From NCBI GenBank assembly GCA_025351385.1, contig JANXWA010000025.1, forward strand, positions 62,001 through 126,000: DNA of 64,000 bases, given 5' to 3'. This document shows positions 1 to 9,429 of the stretch, piece after piece. The notes under the pieces are model-generated. The model was not told where the DNA came from. It did not search any database and worked only from the letters and a program-made list of their open reading frames with translations. The DNA is from Acidimicrobiales bacterium. Its GTDB lineage: Bacteria; Actinomycetota; Acidimicrobiia; Acidimicrobiales; RAAP-2. The position numbers and the translations under genes were made by a program. Within the stretch, counting starts at the first letter, position 1; each line of letters opens with the position of its first letter.

Positions 1-671
1 GCGTCGTCGCGAGGCGCGACGCCGCCCGTCCAGGCGGGGATCTTGCGTGCCGCCGGCCCGAAGGCGACGTACAGGGTGGCAAGCACCCAGATGACGTAGC
101 ACGCCGCGACGTTCACGTAGGCGAGCACCGCCGTGAGCGCGTACGAGATCGAAGGGGGCGTCGACCGCAGGATCGTACGACTGAGGGCACCGCGCTTTAC
201 CTCGCCAACGAAGAGCGACTCGTGGAAGTAGAGGTAGATCCACAGGCTGGTGAAGGCGAGGCCGATCAAGAGCATGTTGAGGCTGTAGAGCTCCGCCGCC
301 GTCGAGGCGCCGGCCCCGGACGACCCCCACGAGTAACGCGCCAACACCGCGGTCGAGAACGGCAGGAACGCCACGAACATCATCAGCGCGAGGTTGAGTA
401 TCAACAGCGGGCGGTCGACGTCGCGCACGCGGCGAAACATCGAGTGGTGCGACACCCAGACGAAGCCGATCGTGCAGAAGGAGAGCACGTACGCCAGGTA
501 CGAGGGCCACAGGTGACGCAGCGCCGCCCCGAGGAGCGTCCCCCTCGTGTTGGGGATCCGGATCCCGATGACCAGCAGGGTGATGGCAATAGCGAGGATG
601 GCGTCACTAAAAGCCTCGAGGCGCTCCGATCCGCCGTCGGGCGAGCGTTCGGGCAGGACCGGCCTCGTCAT
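1..671 (-). CDS. TMEM175-family (DUF1211) potassium channel, 3' end outside window
   Basis: Integral membrane protein of the TMEM175/DUF1211 family, whose bacterial members form potassium-permeable channels. The N-terminus carries the family signature: RLEAFSDAILAIAITLLV starts about residue 16, so the FSD motif lies in the first helix. Further hydrophobic helices follow (LVIGIRIP, a SYLAYVLSFCTIGFVWVSHH segment, a MMFVAFLPFSTAVLARY segment). Start ATG at 671 is preceded by a strong AAGGAGG ribosome site, and the frame stays open to the left window edge, so about 223 codons are visible and the C-terminus is cut off. It diverges from the cyclase gene at 768. Family assignment is from motif recognition; ion selectivity is not shown. 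Confidence 0.85.
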   Translation of the reverse strand, partial: MTRPVLPERSPDGGSERLEAFSDAILAIAITLLVIGIRIPNTRGTLLGAALRHLWPSYLAYVLSFCTIGFVWVSHHSMFRRVRDVDRPLLILNLALMMFVAFLPFSTAVLARYSWGSSGAGASTAAELYSLNMLLIGLAFTSLWIYLYFHESLFVGEVKRGALSRTILRSTPPSISYALTAVLAYVNVAACYVIWVLATLYVAFGPAARKIPAWTGGVAPRDD

Positions 672-767
672 CGTGCGACCTCCTTCGTGGCAACCACGCC
701 AACTCTACGGAGGGCACGGGCATCACGTCGGCTTCGCGACGTAAGATTCCGACCCAAAGGCGGGATC

Positions 768-3700
768 ATGCAATGTTGGTCATGTAAAGGCGACACCCCT
801 GATGGCAAACCGTTCTGCGCGAACTGCGGGGCGGCGATGGCCGCGCGCTGCGCCGCCTGCGGATCCGATCTCGTTGCCGGCAAGCCGTTCTGCGCGAACT
901 GTGGGGCGGCCGTCTCCTCTCCGACCTCGACCTCGTCGAACGGCCCGTCGCCCTCCGACACCAAGGCCGTCGCCGAACGGCGCCTGTGCTCAGTGCTCTT
1001 CGTAGACCTGGTCGGATTCACGCCACTCGCTGAGAAGAGTGACCCCGAACACATCCGAGAGCTGCTCACCCTTTATTTCGACCGCGCCCAGAGGATCGTC
1101 GACAACTACGGCGGGACCGTCGAGAAGTTCATCGGCGACGCGGTGATGGCCGTGTGGGGAGCGCCGGCCGCCAACGAGGACGACGCGGAGCGGGCGGTGC
1201 GCGCCGCCCTCGAGATCGTCGCGTCGGTGAACGAGCTGGGCAGCGAATCGGGCCTCGTCGACCTGCGCGCTCGCGGAGGCGTCGTCACCGGCGAGGTGGC
1301 GATCACGATTGGGAAGGTCTCCGAGGGGATGGTGCTCGGCGACACCGTCAACTCGGCGTCGAGGGTCCAGGGCTCCGCAGCGCCGGGCACGGTCCTGGTC
1401 GACGAGTCGACGTGGCGCGCAGCTTCGGACGCCATTGCATTCGAGGACTTCGGGGTGCTGGACCTCAAGGGGAAGTCCGAGCCGGTGCGCGCGTGGCGCG
1501 CACTGCGTGTCGTCGCCCAGCGCAAGGGGCTCGGCCGAGCCCAGCGTCTCGAGCCCCCCTTCGTCGGACGCGACGAGGAGATTCGACTCATCAAGGACCT
1601 CCTGCATGCGACGGCTCGCGAGCAGCGGGCTCGTCTGGTCTCGGTGACCGGCATTCCCGGGATCGGCAAGAGCCGGCTCTCGTGGGAGTTTCTCAAGTAC
1701 GTCGACGGTCTCGCCGAAGACGTCTACTGGCATCAGGGACGTTCTCGAACCTACGGCGAGGGGATCACCTTCGGTGCGCTCGGCGAGATGGTTCGCATGC
1801 GCGCGGGGATCCTCGAGTCCGAGGAGGCAACATCCTCGCTGTTGAAGCTACGAGCCTGCCTCGAGCAGTTCGTCCCCGACCCCGAGGAGCGCAGGTGGAT
1901 CGAGCCGTGCCTCGCCCATCTGCTCGGACTAGCCGACGCCCCGACGAGCGACCGCGACGAGCTCTTCTCCGCCTGGCGCACGTTCTTCGAGCGAATCTCA
2001 TCGACCGGCCTCACGGCACTGGTCTTCGAGGACCTCCAATGGGCCGATTCCGGTCTCATCGACTTCGTGGAGTCAATCCTCGAGTGGTCGCGCACGTTCC
2101 CACTGCTTGTCATCACGCTCTCGCGGCCCGAGCTAATGGACCGTCGCCCGCTCTGGGGCGCGGGCCAGCGCAACTTCACGTCGCTGCACCTCGAGCCGCT
2201 CTCCCAGGTCTCGATGCGTGAGCTGTTGGACGGCTTCGTGCAAGGACTTCCGAACATCGTGGCCGAGAAGGTGCTCGACCGCGCCGAAGGAGTGCCGCTC
2301 TACGCCGTCGAGACAATCCGAATGCTGGTCGACCGGGGCGTGCTCGTCGAGCTCGACGGCAAATACCGCGTTGAGGGGGAACTGGAGCACCTCGAGATAC
2401 CCGAGACGCTGCACGCTCTGATCGCCTCGCGGCTTGACTCACTGCCCCCCAAGCAGAGGGCCCTACTTCAGGACGCGGGCGTCGTGGGCTCGACGTTCAC
2501 CGTCGAGAGCCTGCTCGTCGTGAACGGCGGGGCGAAGGACGACGTGGAGAACGAGCTGCGCGAGTTGGTGCGAAAGGAGTTCCTCTTCGCCGACAACGAC
2601 CCCCGGTCACCCGAGCGCGGGCAGTACGGCTTCGTGCAGGGAGTTATCCGCGAGGTCGCGGTCGGCATGCTCGGACGGCGTGACCGCAGCGCGAAGCATC
2701 TGGCTATCGCCCGGTACGCGGAGTCGCTCGATGACGAGGAGCTCTCGGGCATCGTGGCCGCCCACTACCTTGAGGCCTACCGAGCAGCGCCCGACGAGGG
2801 CGACGTCGAGGCGACGGCCCTCAACGCCCTTTCGTGGCTCGACCGAGCCGGCCAACGTGCAATCTCGCTCGGTTCGCCCGAGCAGGCGGTCGTGCTCTTC
2901 GAGCAGGCCCTCGAGTTGGCCACGGACGACGCCGTCCGGGCCGGACTCCACGAGCGAGCGGGCGAGGCCGCCGGACGCTCTATGAAACAAGAGGAAACGC
3001 TTGCGCACCTCGAACGGGCCGTCGCAATCTACGAGTCACTCGGCGACGCGGACGCCGCGGGCCTTGCCATCGCCAACCTCGCCAGCCCATCCGCGCGCAG
3101 CGCCGGTCCAGTGGCGGCCGTCGAGCGCTGTGAACGGGCCTTCCATGGCTTGGGCGAGGACGGCAACCCGCTGGTTCGCGCGAAGCTCGCCGACGCGATC
3201 GCAGAGGTCCTGTGCCACGGCTCCGAGGTCGAACGTGCTCTTTACTGGTGCGAAATCGCCCTCGACCTCGCGGAGAAGCTCGACAACACTGAGATTCTGG
3301 CAAGCGCCATCGGGGCCCGATCGCTCGCGCTCTTCACCCTCGGTCGTCATCGCGAAGCGGTAATGCTGGCCCGGGGCATGGCCGGCATCGCCGATGAGGC
3401 CGGAGCACTATACGAACAGGCGCGGGCGCGGACGGGCCTCAGCCTCTACATGCTGCCCGACGACCCCCGGTCCATGGTGTCGGTGGCGCTCGAGGCGGTC
3501 GAGCTGGCCCGCAAGGCCGGGCGTCGGGGCATCGAGGTGACCAACCTGTTGAACATCACCGAGACGTCGATCTACCTGGGCCTTTGGCACGAGGCGCGCG
3601 TAGCGATGAGCGAGCTGCGCCAGCGCGAGATCCGGAGTTCACACGAGTCCTGGTTACTAGGCCTCGAAGCCCTGCTCGCGGCGCTGACGGGCGAGTTCGA

Positions 3701-4256
3701 GATCTCCGCGGAGATCCTGGCGCGCCAGGAGACCTTCGGCGGAACCGAGACCCCGATCGCCGACCAGACGACCCGTCTCACGACGTCGGCCTTCACGGCG
3801 CTCGCGGCCGGCGACCTGGACGTGGCCCTTCGGGACTCCCGTCGCGCCGTTGAGATCGACCCCGTGGGCATCAACAGCGCGGCCGCGCTGGTGATCCTCG
3901 GACACGCAGCGCTCTGGCAGCGCGACCTCGTCGGCTCGCATGAAGCGCTGGCCTCGATGGAGAGGATTCGCGGACGGGCGATGGCCGCACAGCGCCGCAC
4001 CGCCGAGGCCGGGATTGCCGCGCTGGAGGGTCGGCCCGACGACGCGGCCGAGATCTACCGCGACGCCATCGAGCGGTGGCGAGTGCTCGAGAGCGTCCTC
4101 GACCTGGCCCTGTGCGAACTCGACCTGGTGCTCTTGCTCGGTTCGGATCATCCCGACGCCACGGTCGCGAAGGAGGCGCGCGACATCCTCACGCAGATCG
4201 GCGCCATGCCATTCCTTCAACGGCTGAACGAGGCGACGGGGTCTTCCGGAGTCTGA
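768..4256 (+). CDS. Double zinc-ribbon class III adenylate/guanylate cyclase - AAA ATPase - TPR regulator
   Basis: Large (1162 aa) cytosolic signalling protein. Residues 3-20 and 27-44 hold two CxxC-x10-CxxC zinc ribbons. A class III nucleotide cyclase domain follows (about 70-240). Both metal-binding aspartates (FVDLVGFT and GDAVMAVWG), the substrate lysine (EKFIGD) and the N/R transition-state pair (NSASRVQ) are present, so catalysis is plausible. Next comes a STAND/AAA-type NTPase: Walker A GIPGIGKSR near 294 and Walker B LVFEDLQWAD near 420. The C-terminal half is helical and TPR-like (ALNALSWLDRAG, AVVLFEQALELA). Proteins of this layout are common in Actinobacteria and Chloroflexi but mostly lack known ligands. 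The ATG at 768, with AAAGGCGGG upstream, is preferred over the open-frame extension because the zinc ribbon begins there. Confidence 0.87.
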   Translation: MQCWSCKGDTPDGKPFCANCGAAMAARCAACGSDLVAGKPFCANCGAAVSSPTSTSSNGPSPSDTKAVAERRLCSVLFVDLVGFTPLAEKSDPEHIRELLTLYFDRAQRIVDNYGGTVEKFIGDAVMAVWGAPAANEDDAERAVRAALEIVASVNELGSESGLVDLRARGGVVTGEVAITIGKVSEGMVLGDTVNSASRVQGSAAPGTVLVDESTWRAASDAIAFEDFGVLDLKGKSEPVRAWRALRVVAQRKGLGRAQRLEPPFVGRDEEIRLIKDLLHATAREQRARLVSVTGIPGIGKSRLSWEFLKYVDGLAEDVYWHQGRSRTYGEGITFGALGEMVRMRAGILESEEATSSLLKLRACLEQFVPDPEERRWIEPCLAHLLGLADAPTSDRDELFSAWRTFFERISSTGLTALVFEDLQWADSGLIDFVESILEWSRTFPLLVITLSRPELMDRRPLWGAGQRNFTSLHLEPLSQVSMRELLDGFVQGLPNIVAEKVLDRAEGVPLYAVETIRMLVDRGVLVELDGKYRVEGELEHLEIPETLHALIASRLDSLPPKQRALLQDAGVVGSTFTVESLLVVNGGAKDDVENELRELVRKEFLFADNDPRSPERGQYGFVQGVIREVAVGMLGRRDRSAKHLAIARYAESLDDEELSGIVAAHYLEAYRAAPDEGDVEATALNALSWLDRAGQRAISLGSPEQAVVLFEQALELATDDAVRAGLHERAGEAAGRSMKQEETLAHLERAVAIYESLGDADAAGLAIANLASPSARSAGPVAAVERCERAFHGLGEDGNPLVRAKLADAIAEVLCHGSEVERALYWCEIALDLAEKLDNTEILASAIGARSLALFTLGRHREAVMLARGMAGIADEAGALYEQARARTGLSLYMLPDDPRSMVSVALEAVELARKAGRRGIEVTNLLNITETSIYLGLWHEARVAMSELRQREIRSSHESWLLGLEALLAALTGEFEISAEILARQETFGGTETPIADQTTRLTTSAFTALAAGDLDVALRDSRRAVEIDPVGINSAAALVILGHAALWQRDLVGSHEALASMERIRGRAMAAQRRTAEAGIAALEGRPDDAAEIYRDAIERWRVLESVLDLALCELDLVLLLGSDHPDATVAKEARDILTQIGAMPFLQRLNEATGSSGV

Positions 4257-4335
4257 CCGGTCTCGCGAAGTGCCATCCGTGACTCATCACGGGGCGGCCT
4301 CCTAGCATTGGCTCAATCATCATCGGAGGAGAACA

Positions 4336-5310
4336 ATGCGGATTCTCATTGTTGGAGGTACGTCGTTCGTCGGTCGGGGCGTCGCCGTCGCCGCAGTCGA
4401 CGCCGGCCACGACGTCACGGTCATCAATCGGGGCCAGACGCCTTCGGACCTTCCCGACTCGGTGACCCGCCTCGTCGGCGACCGCCAGAGCGACCTGACG
4501 GCCCTCGCCGGACTCTCCTTCGACGCCACGGTCGACGCCATTGCCTACCGGCCCCACGACGTCGAACTCCTCCACGACGCGCTCGGAGACCGCGGTGGAC
4601 ACCAACTTCAGATCTCCTCGATCTCGGCCTACCAGGACCCTCCCGCGGAGGGGGCCACCGAAGAGACTGCGGTCCTGCATTCCGACGCTCCCACCGAGCC
4701 CGACGCGCCGATCGACGCCGACACCTACGGCCCCCTCAAGGCGGCGTGCGAGCGTGCGGCTGGCGAGCGGTTCGGCGAGCGGCTCACCATCGTGCGTCCG
4801 ACCTTCGTGATCGGGAGCCACGACGCGACCATGCGCTTCCCCTACTGGGTGCTGCGCCTCGCTCGAGGCGGCAACGTTGCCGTCGCCGGCCCGCGAACCA
4901 ACGCGCTGCAGTACATCGACGCGCGTGACCTGGGCGAGTTCGTGGTCGCGCTCGCCGCCCGCGGGACCCTCGGGGCGTTCCACGCCGCTGGCCCCTACCC
5001 GGCGCCCCGCTTCGTCGAGGTGATGGAGTCGATCATGGCGCAAGTCTCCCCACCGGACACGAAGATCGTCGAGGTCTCGCCCAAACAGGTGTCCAGCCAC
5101 CACCTCGGTGCCAGGTTCCCTCTCTGGCCCGGTGCATTCGGTGAGACCGCCCTCGCAGTCGATTCCGCCAAGGCCGTTGCGGCGGGACTGACGTTTCGCG
5201 ATCTCAGCGAGAGCGTCGACGACGTGCTGGCGTGGTGGGACGACCGGGAATGGCCCTCGTGGTGGCTGACCCGCGAGCAAGAGGCGATGCTGGTGCACAA
5301 TTCCCGCTGA
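4336..5310 (+). CDS. Atypical SDR / NAD-dependent epimerase-like reductase
   Basis: A 324-aa Rossmann-fold protein. The N-terminus MRILIVGGTSFVGRG gives the extended/atypical SDR nucleotide-binding glycines, and NRG after the second strand suggests NADP(H) or NAD(H) binding. An active-site-like YGPLK (YxxxK) lies near residue 133. The C-terminus resembles NmrA/CSP41-like epimerases (FHAAGPYPAPRF, LAWWDDRE). The ATG has a strong GGAGGAG site about 5 bases upstream. It stands as a single gene between the cyclase and the sigma factor. The substrate is unknown. Confidence 0.82.
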   Translation: MRILIVGGTSFVGRGVAVAAVDAGHDVTVINRGQTPSDLPDSVTRLVGDRQSDLTALAGLSFDATVDAIAYRPHDVELLHDALGDRGGHQLQISSISAYQDPPAEGATEETAVLHSDAPTEPDAPIDADTYGPLKAACERAAGERFGERLTIVRPTFVIGSHDATMRFPYWVLRLARGGNVAVAGPRTNALQYIDARDLGEFVVALAARGTLGAFHAAGPYPAPRFVEVMESIMAQVSPPDTKIVEVSPKQVSSHHLGARFPLWPGAFGETALAVDSAKAVAAGLTFRDLSESVDDVLAWWDDREWPSWWLTREQEAMLVHNSR

Positions 5311-5377
5311 CCTCCGTCGTGGGGCGACTGGCGACGTGGACCGGTAAGAATCGATGGTGAACGGACAGGAGAAGGTT

Positions 5378-5881
5378 ATGGGCTCTTCTCGAGATGATCG
5401 TTTCCGACGACTGGTCCACGACCATACGCCGGCCGTTGGCAACTACCTGCGGCGCCGACTCCACCCTCTGACGAGCGCTGACCTCGACGACCTCGTCGAA
5501 GAGACGATGCTCGTCGTCTGGCGACGAATCGACGACATCCCAGCCGACGCCGAACTGCCCTGGATGATCGGCGTCGCCCGCAATATCCTGAGAAACGCGC
5601 GCCGAAACCAGGGCCGACGCAGCACCTTCGAGTCGTCGCTGGTGCCCAAGGCCGACGACGCGTCGGCCGAGGACCACGTCATCGCCGACAGCAGCGTTCG
5701 CGAGGCGCTGTTGGCGCTCAGCGACGACGACCGGGAGATCCTGATGATGAACGCGTGGGATGGCCTCAGCACCGAGGCCATCGGCGTCGCCCTCGTGATT
5801 ACGACCAATGCGGCCGCGGTACGGCTCTCGCGCGCCCAGGCCCGCTTCCGCGAGACCTTCGCCTCGGCCGAAGTCCATTGA
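5378..5881 (+). CDS. ECF-like sigma-70 family RNA polymerase sigma factor
   Basis: A 167-aa sigma factor. Region 2 is recognisable by DLDDLVEETMLVVWRRIDDI and PWMIGVARNILRNARRN. Region 4 is recognisable by ALLALSDDDREILMMNAWDGLS followed by a helix-turn-helix (TEAIGVALVITTNAAAVRLSR). It lacks region 1 and most of region 3, as ECF sigmas do. Start: the ATG at 5378 has AGGAGAAGG at 5367-5375, whereas the upstream ATG at 5354 has no ribosome site. The next gene, 52 bases downstream, encodes a single-pass membrane protein and may be its partner, although it has no zinc anti-sigma (HxxxCxxC) motif. Confidence 0.85.
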   Translation: MGSSRDDRFRRLVHDHTPAVGNYLRRRLHPLTSADLDDLVEETMLVVWRRIDDIPADAELPWMIGVARNILRNARRNQGRRSTFESSLVPKADDASAEDHVIADSSVREALLALSDDDREILMMNAWDGLSTEAIGVALVITTNAAAVRLSRAQARFRETFASAEVH

Positions 5882-5933
5882 AAGTTCGACGCCTCTCGCG
5901 ACAGGAACAGAGTAGGGACACGAGGGAGATCTC

Positions 5934-7292
5934 ATGAGCGACTTTCACGAACGACTGGTGGCTGCGGACCCCGCCGCCGGCCAGTCGTACGCACATCACG
6001 ACCCCGAGATTATGGTCTCGAGGATCGTGGCCCAGCACCCCGTGCGCCGACGCAACGTACTGCGTGACTTCCAGCTGAAGATGGCCGGAGCGGTGACGAT
6101 GGCGACGGTCTTGACCGTTGGCGGGATCGCCGCCCTCGACGCCGCCGTCCCGGGGCTACCCATCCTCGCGCTCGCCAGCGCCCACGCCAAGGCCACAACG
6201 CCCGACGCCGCGAGCCCGAACGGTCTGGGCACCTACAACACCATGATGCGCATCAACGAGGAGTTCCGGTTCACCGCCGGAGCTGGTCTCGGCGCCAACG
6301 CCTCGACGGGCAATGCCTACCGGTTGCGGTTCCCGACCAGCGGCTCGGGCGAGGCCTCTCGGGTCGCCTCGATCTTTTCGGTCTCGGGCCCGCCCGTCGA
6401 CACGAACGGCGACGGGTCGTACTGGACGGTCACCGACGTGTCCGGCCCGTCAATCACCTACAACAACTATGGCGGCGTGCCGAGTTGGTACTACCAGAGC
6501 ACCTCGCCGTCGGTCGTCTCGACGCCGCCGTCCGCGGGAGCCGCCTCCGGCATCGAGGCCGTCCCGGCTCAGGCGATGCCCAGTCAGGCCACCGTCGAGT
6601 CCAGCGTGAAGAGTTACCTCGCTCGCCTAAGTTACGGCTACCAAGTCGGCTCGCCGCAGTTCTCCTCCTCCAGTGGCACGACGACGGGCCCCGACCAGGT
6701 GACCACCACCACGAACTGGGTGACGGTCGACTACAGCGTCTTCGTGGACGGCACCCTCACCGACCAGAGTGTGCAGTTCACCTTCGACGGCTCCAACCAG
6801 TTGGTCAGCGCCTCCGGCCCGGCCTTCAGCGTCGACGCCCCGGTCAACTACCCGCTACAGAGCCCGATCGCCGGCGTCGCGGTCTTGAACGCGCAACAGC
6901 AGAGCTACTTCACGTCGAAGGAAGGAACCCCGGGCCTTGGCGGCACCGTGGCTCCGATGGGATCAGGCCCCGTGACCAAGGACACCACCAACCCGTCCGG
7001 CGGTCCCTCGGGATCTTCACCGGGCGCCGTGCCGACGCCAGGACCGACCGACACCTCGGTCACCACGACCACCACGGGCCCGCCGATCGTCGACGTGACC
7101 TTGGACTCGGTCGACGTGTCGCTCCAGTCGTACACGCTCGCCGACGGGTCGATGTGGCTACTGCCGATCTACACCTACGGCGGCGTCGTGACGCCGAGCG
7201 GCGGCAACTCGTACAACGGCACCTGGTCGACGATCGCCGTGGACCCGGCCTACGTGAAAGTGGCCGCCGCCACCGGTCCGATCCTCTACTAG
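5934..7292 (+). CDS. Single-pass membrane-anchored extracellular protein, possible sigma-factor partner
   Basis: A 452-aa protein of no recognised family. About 48 polar residues at the N-terminus (probably cytoplasmic, ending RRRNVLRDFQLK) precede one membrane helix (MAGAVTMATVLTVGGIAALDAA). A long extracellular part follows, rich in Ser, Thr, Gly and Tyr. Residues about 345-385 form a P/S/T/G-rich linker (GGPSGSSPGAVPTPGPT). The layout is that of a transmembrane regulator next to an ECF sigma factor, and the GGAG ribosome site lies in the same transcript. No catalytic motif is visible. The link to the sigma factor is inferred from position only. Confidence 0.7.
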   Translation: MSDFHERLVAADPAAGQSYAHHDPEIMVSRIVAQHPVRRRNVLRDFQLKMAGAVTMATVLTVGGIAALDAAVPGLPILALASAHAKATTPDAASPNGLGTYNTMMRINEEFRFTAGAGLGANASTGNAYRLRFPTSGSGEASRVASIFSVSGPPVDTNGDGSYWTVTDVSGPSITYNNYGGVPSWYYQSTSPSVVSTPPSAGAASGIEAVPAQAMPSQATVESSVKSYLARLSYGYQVGSPQFSSSSGTTTGPDQVTTTTNWVTVDYSVFVDGTLTDQSVQFTFDGSNQLVSASGPAFSVDAPVNYPLQSPIAGVAVLNAQQQSYFTSKEGTPGLGGTVAPMGSGPVTKDTTNPSGGPSGSSPGAVPTPGPTDTSVTTTTTGPPIVDVTLDSVDVSLQSYTLADGSMWLLPIYTYGGVVTPSGGNSYNGTWSTIAVDPAYVKVAAATGPILY

Positions 7293-7297
7293 GGAGA

Positions 7298-7328
7298 GCG
7301 ACGGCAGGCGGTCGCTAGCTGCCGTCGC
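7298..7328. terminator. Bidirectional stem-loop terminator candidate
   Basis: GCGACGGCAG (7298-7307) pairs perfectly with CTGCCGTCGC (7319-7328) around an 11-base loop. It lies just after one gene and across the 3' end of the convergent one. No clear T-run follows, so this is a hairpin terminator only by position. Confidence 0.5.
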
Positions 7329-8499
7329 CCTTGTTGAGTCCCCGGCGTCGCGTCTTTCGCTCGCGCGGCGGATTCACCACCTCGGGGCGCGAGCTCTGGT
7401 ACTTCGACGCGCCGCTCGGCGAGCGGTGAGGCGGGCGGATCGGCTCGACCGCGCCGGCGCGAAGGTGTCGACGGGTCCCCGACCAGGGGGCCGGCGGCGC
7501 CGTCAGTTGGTCGGCCAGTCGATACGACACGCTCTCGTAGTTCACGCGCCAACCCCGAAAATCCGGCCAGGCCTCCTGCGCACTGCGCTCCATCGGGAAC
7601 CCCACTGAGCGCAGCCTCTCGACGGCGCTCTCGAACTCCTCGTAGGTGAGCACAATCGGCCCCTCTGGGTTGGGGTCCAGGTCGACCGCCCAGCCCAGGG
7701 ACGCGCCAATCCGGTTGAAGAGCGTGAAACCCATCCGCAGGCACAACCGCGCCTGGGAGGGCGCGGACGCCGGCGAGAGGGCCATCTGCATCGCGCCGGC
7801 GTCAAGCACCGCGAGCAGTCCGATCATCCACGAGAGCCACGGCTCGGGCGACCGGAACAGGAGCAGCACCGGGTACGTGGTGTGGCTCTCGGTGACCTCC
7901 GAGGACCACTCCTCCCAGCTCGCGTAGAGGTCGGGCAGTGTGTCGGTGATGCCCACGAGCTGATGGCGTGCCAGGAGCTCGGGTCCCCAAGCCGGCGAGC
8001 CGGCGCGACTCTCGAGCATCGTCACGAGCCCTTCACGGCGACTGAACGAGTTGTAGAGGGAGGGTAGGTAGGCGATCTGGAGGGCCACGATCACGACCCA
8101 CGTCGCCCCGGCGGCGATGTCGACACCAACGTTAGCCGGACCTCCGACGTGGATGGTGCCCACGGTGAACAGTGCGGTGAGGGCCTGGGACAGTCCCTGG
8201 CCGAACGAGTGCGTCGTCGCCACGAGCATCAGCGCGAAGCCGACGACCAGACTGCCCGCCCAGAAGAGCAGTTGCACCAACAGGGCCACCGGCGCCGTGG
8301 GCGCGAGGATCGCGTCCTTGCCCTCGTAGGTCTTGGCCAGGCGCGAGAGGGCGACGAAGGCGAGACGCACGACCCGGTTGACGACCAGTGACAGTCGCTC
8401 GAGGCCCGTCGGGCGGCGGGGCAGCACCAGGATGAAGAGCACGCTGACGACCGTCACCAGGACCAGGGCGAGGCCCGCCACGAAGGACAGGACGTTCAT
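7315..8499 (-). CDS. Membrane protein with two-TM ion-channel-like core
   Basis: A 394-aa protein. Residues 1-30 form one membrane helix. About 85-115 form a second (VALLVQLLFWAGSLVVGFAL). A re-entrant pore-like segment (LSQALTALFTVGTIHVG) follows, then a helix (AAGATWVVIVALQIAYLPSLYNSF). This is the outer helix/pore loop/inner helix order of potassium channels, but the filter reads TVGTIH, not TVGYGD. The soluble C-terminal half is of unknown function and ends in a basic tail (RERKTRRRGLNKGD). The second ATG (8499) is chosen because GGGAGGGG sits 6 bases upstream of it and abuts the earlier ATG at 8505. Ion conduction is inference. Confidence 0.7.
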   Translation of the reverse strand: MNVLSFVAGLALVLVTVVSVLFILVLPRRPTGLERLSLVVNRVVRLAFVALSRLAKTYEGKDAILAPTAPVALLVQLLFWAGSLVVGFALMLVATTHSFGQGLSQALTALFTVGTIHVGGPANVGVDIAAGATWVVIVALQIAYLPSLYNSFSRREGLVTMLESRAGSPAWGPELLARHQLVGITDTLPDLYASWEEWSSEVTESHTTYPVLLLFRSPEPWLSWMIGLLAVLDAGAMQMALSPASAPSQARLCLRMGFTLFNRIGASLGWAVDLDPNPEGPIVLTYEEFESAVERLRSVGFPMERSAQEAWPDFRGWRVNYESVSYRLADQLTAPPAPWSGTRRHLRAGAVEPIRPPHRSPSGASKYQSSRPEVVNPPRERKTRRRGLNKGDGS

Positions 8500-8641
8500 C
8501 GCCATCCCCTCCCATCGCGCGCGGGCCGTCGAACCGAGCCGCCCATTCGGTGGCCCACCAGTAGTGAATGTCGCATCCCACAGTTGACACCAAAACGTCG
8601 CTCGAAGCGAGCGACGTCGGTGGTGGAGTCGATCGGGAGTG

Positions 8642-9307
8642 TCACCTCGGTACGGCGGCGCGCCGCTCCCGCCGATCGGTCGCGGTAAGCCTCAGGTGCA
8701 GGGCGATCGCCGCGCTCGCCAGCGCGGCGTAAAAGCACCAGAGCGACGTGAAGCCGTCGGCGGCCAGGCGAGCGAGGACCACGACTGCGACGAGGTTCGC
8801 AACGCCGAACCACACGACGTTGCGGATCCCCGAAGCGAGCAGCGACCCGCACGTCGCCACGATGTAGAGACCAATGATGACCATCCCGTGTTGGAGCCCG
8901 ATCGAGTAGGCCAGGTGGTACGAGCCCAACTTGACCGACGGATGACCCCCGAGCATGGTCTCGAGCAGTATCGACGAGACCACCGCCCCCAACACGATGA
9001 ATGGCATGATCCGCCACCGTCGACGCACCGGCTCGAACAGAAGCACCGTCGAGGGCACCAGCACCGGCAGCACCACCAGCGCGAAGAGCAGGTAGGTCCA
9101 CGTCGCGAAGGTCCCGACGCCCGAGGGGACGTGCCCCTGGAGTCGCCACCACACGAACGTCTCATCAATCTGGTGCAGGCCGAGCAGGACCGGCAGCGTC
9201 GCCACGAGCCGGTACTCGACCCGACCTCGCAGGTGCCGACAGGCGTCGATCCCGATCGCCGTGACGACGAGGCCTCCGATGAGGTCTCCCTCAGGCGAGA
9301 AGCACAC
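8642..9307 (-). CDS. DUF6629-like multi-pass membrane protein
   Basis: A 221-aa hydrophobic protein with about seven membrane segments. It begins CFSPEGDLIGGLVVTAIGID, like the MCFSATAS...G start of the DUF6629 family, and has a conserved-looking LLGLHQIDETFVWW in helix 2. Function is unknown. The GTG at 9307 is preferred because family members begin right at the (M)CFS motif; an ATG at 9358 would add 17 atypical residues. Neither start has a convincing ribosome site. It diverges from the P-type ATPase. Confidence 0.65.
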   Translation of the reverse strand: MCFSPEGDLIGGLVVTAIGIDACRHLRGRVEYRLVATLPVLLGLHQIDETFVWWRLQGHVPSGVGTFATWTYLLFALVVLPVLVPSTVLLFEPVRRRWRIMPFIVLGAVVSSILLETMLGGHPSVKLGSYHLAYSIGLQHGMVIIGLYIVATCGSLLASGIRNVVWFGVANLVAVVVLARLAADGFTSLWCFYAALASAAIALHLRLTATDRRERRAAVPR

Positions 9308-9429
9308 GGATCGTCCCGGGACGAGCCGTGCCCCGTCCGCCTCGAGCAGAGGCGCCAAAGCGAGTCATGGCGCACCCTAATCCGTGCCGTCGCGGACACG
9401 GCCTGTGGGCGAGCACCGACCCGCGGGTA

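Noticed and set aside
4189-5442. 417-aa minus-strand frame over the SDR gene
   Set aside because: Antisense shadow; the plus strand has a complete SDR with motifs and a ribosome site.
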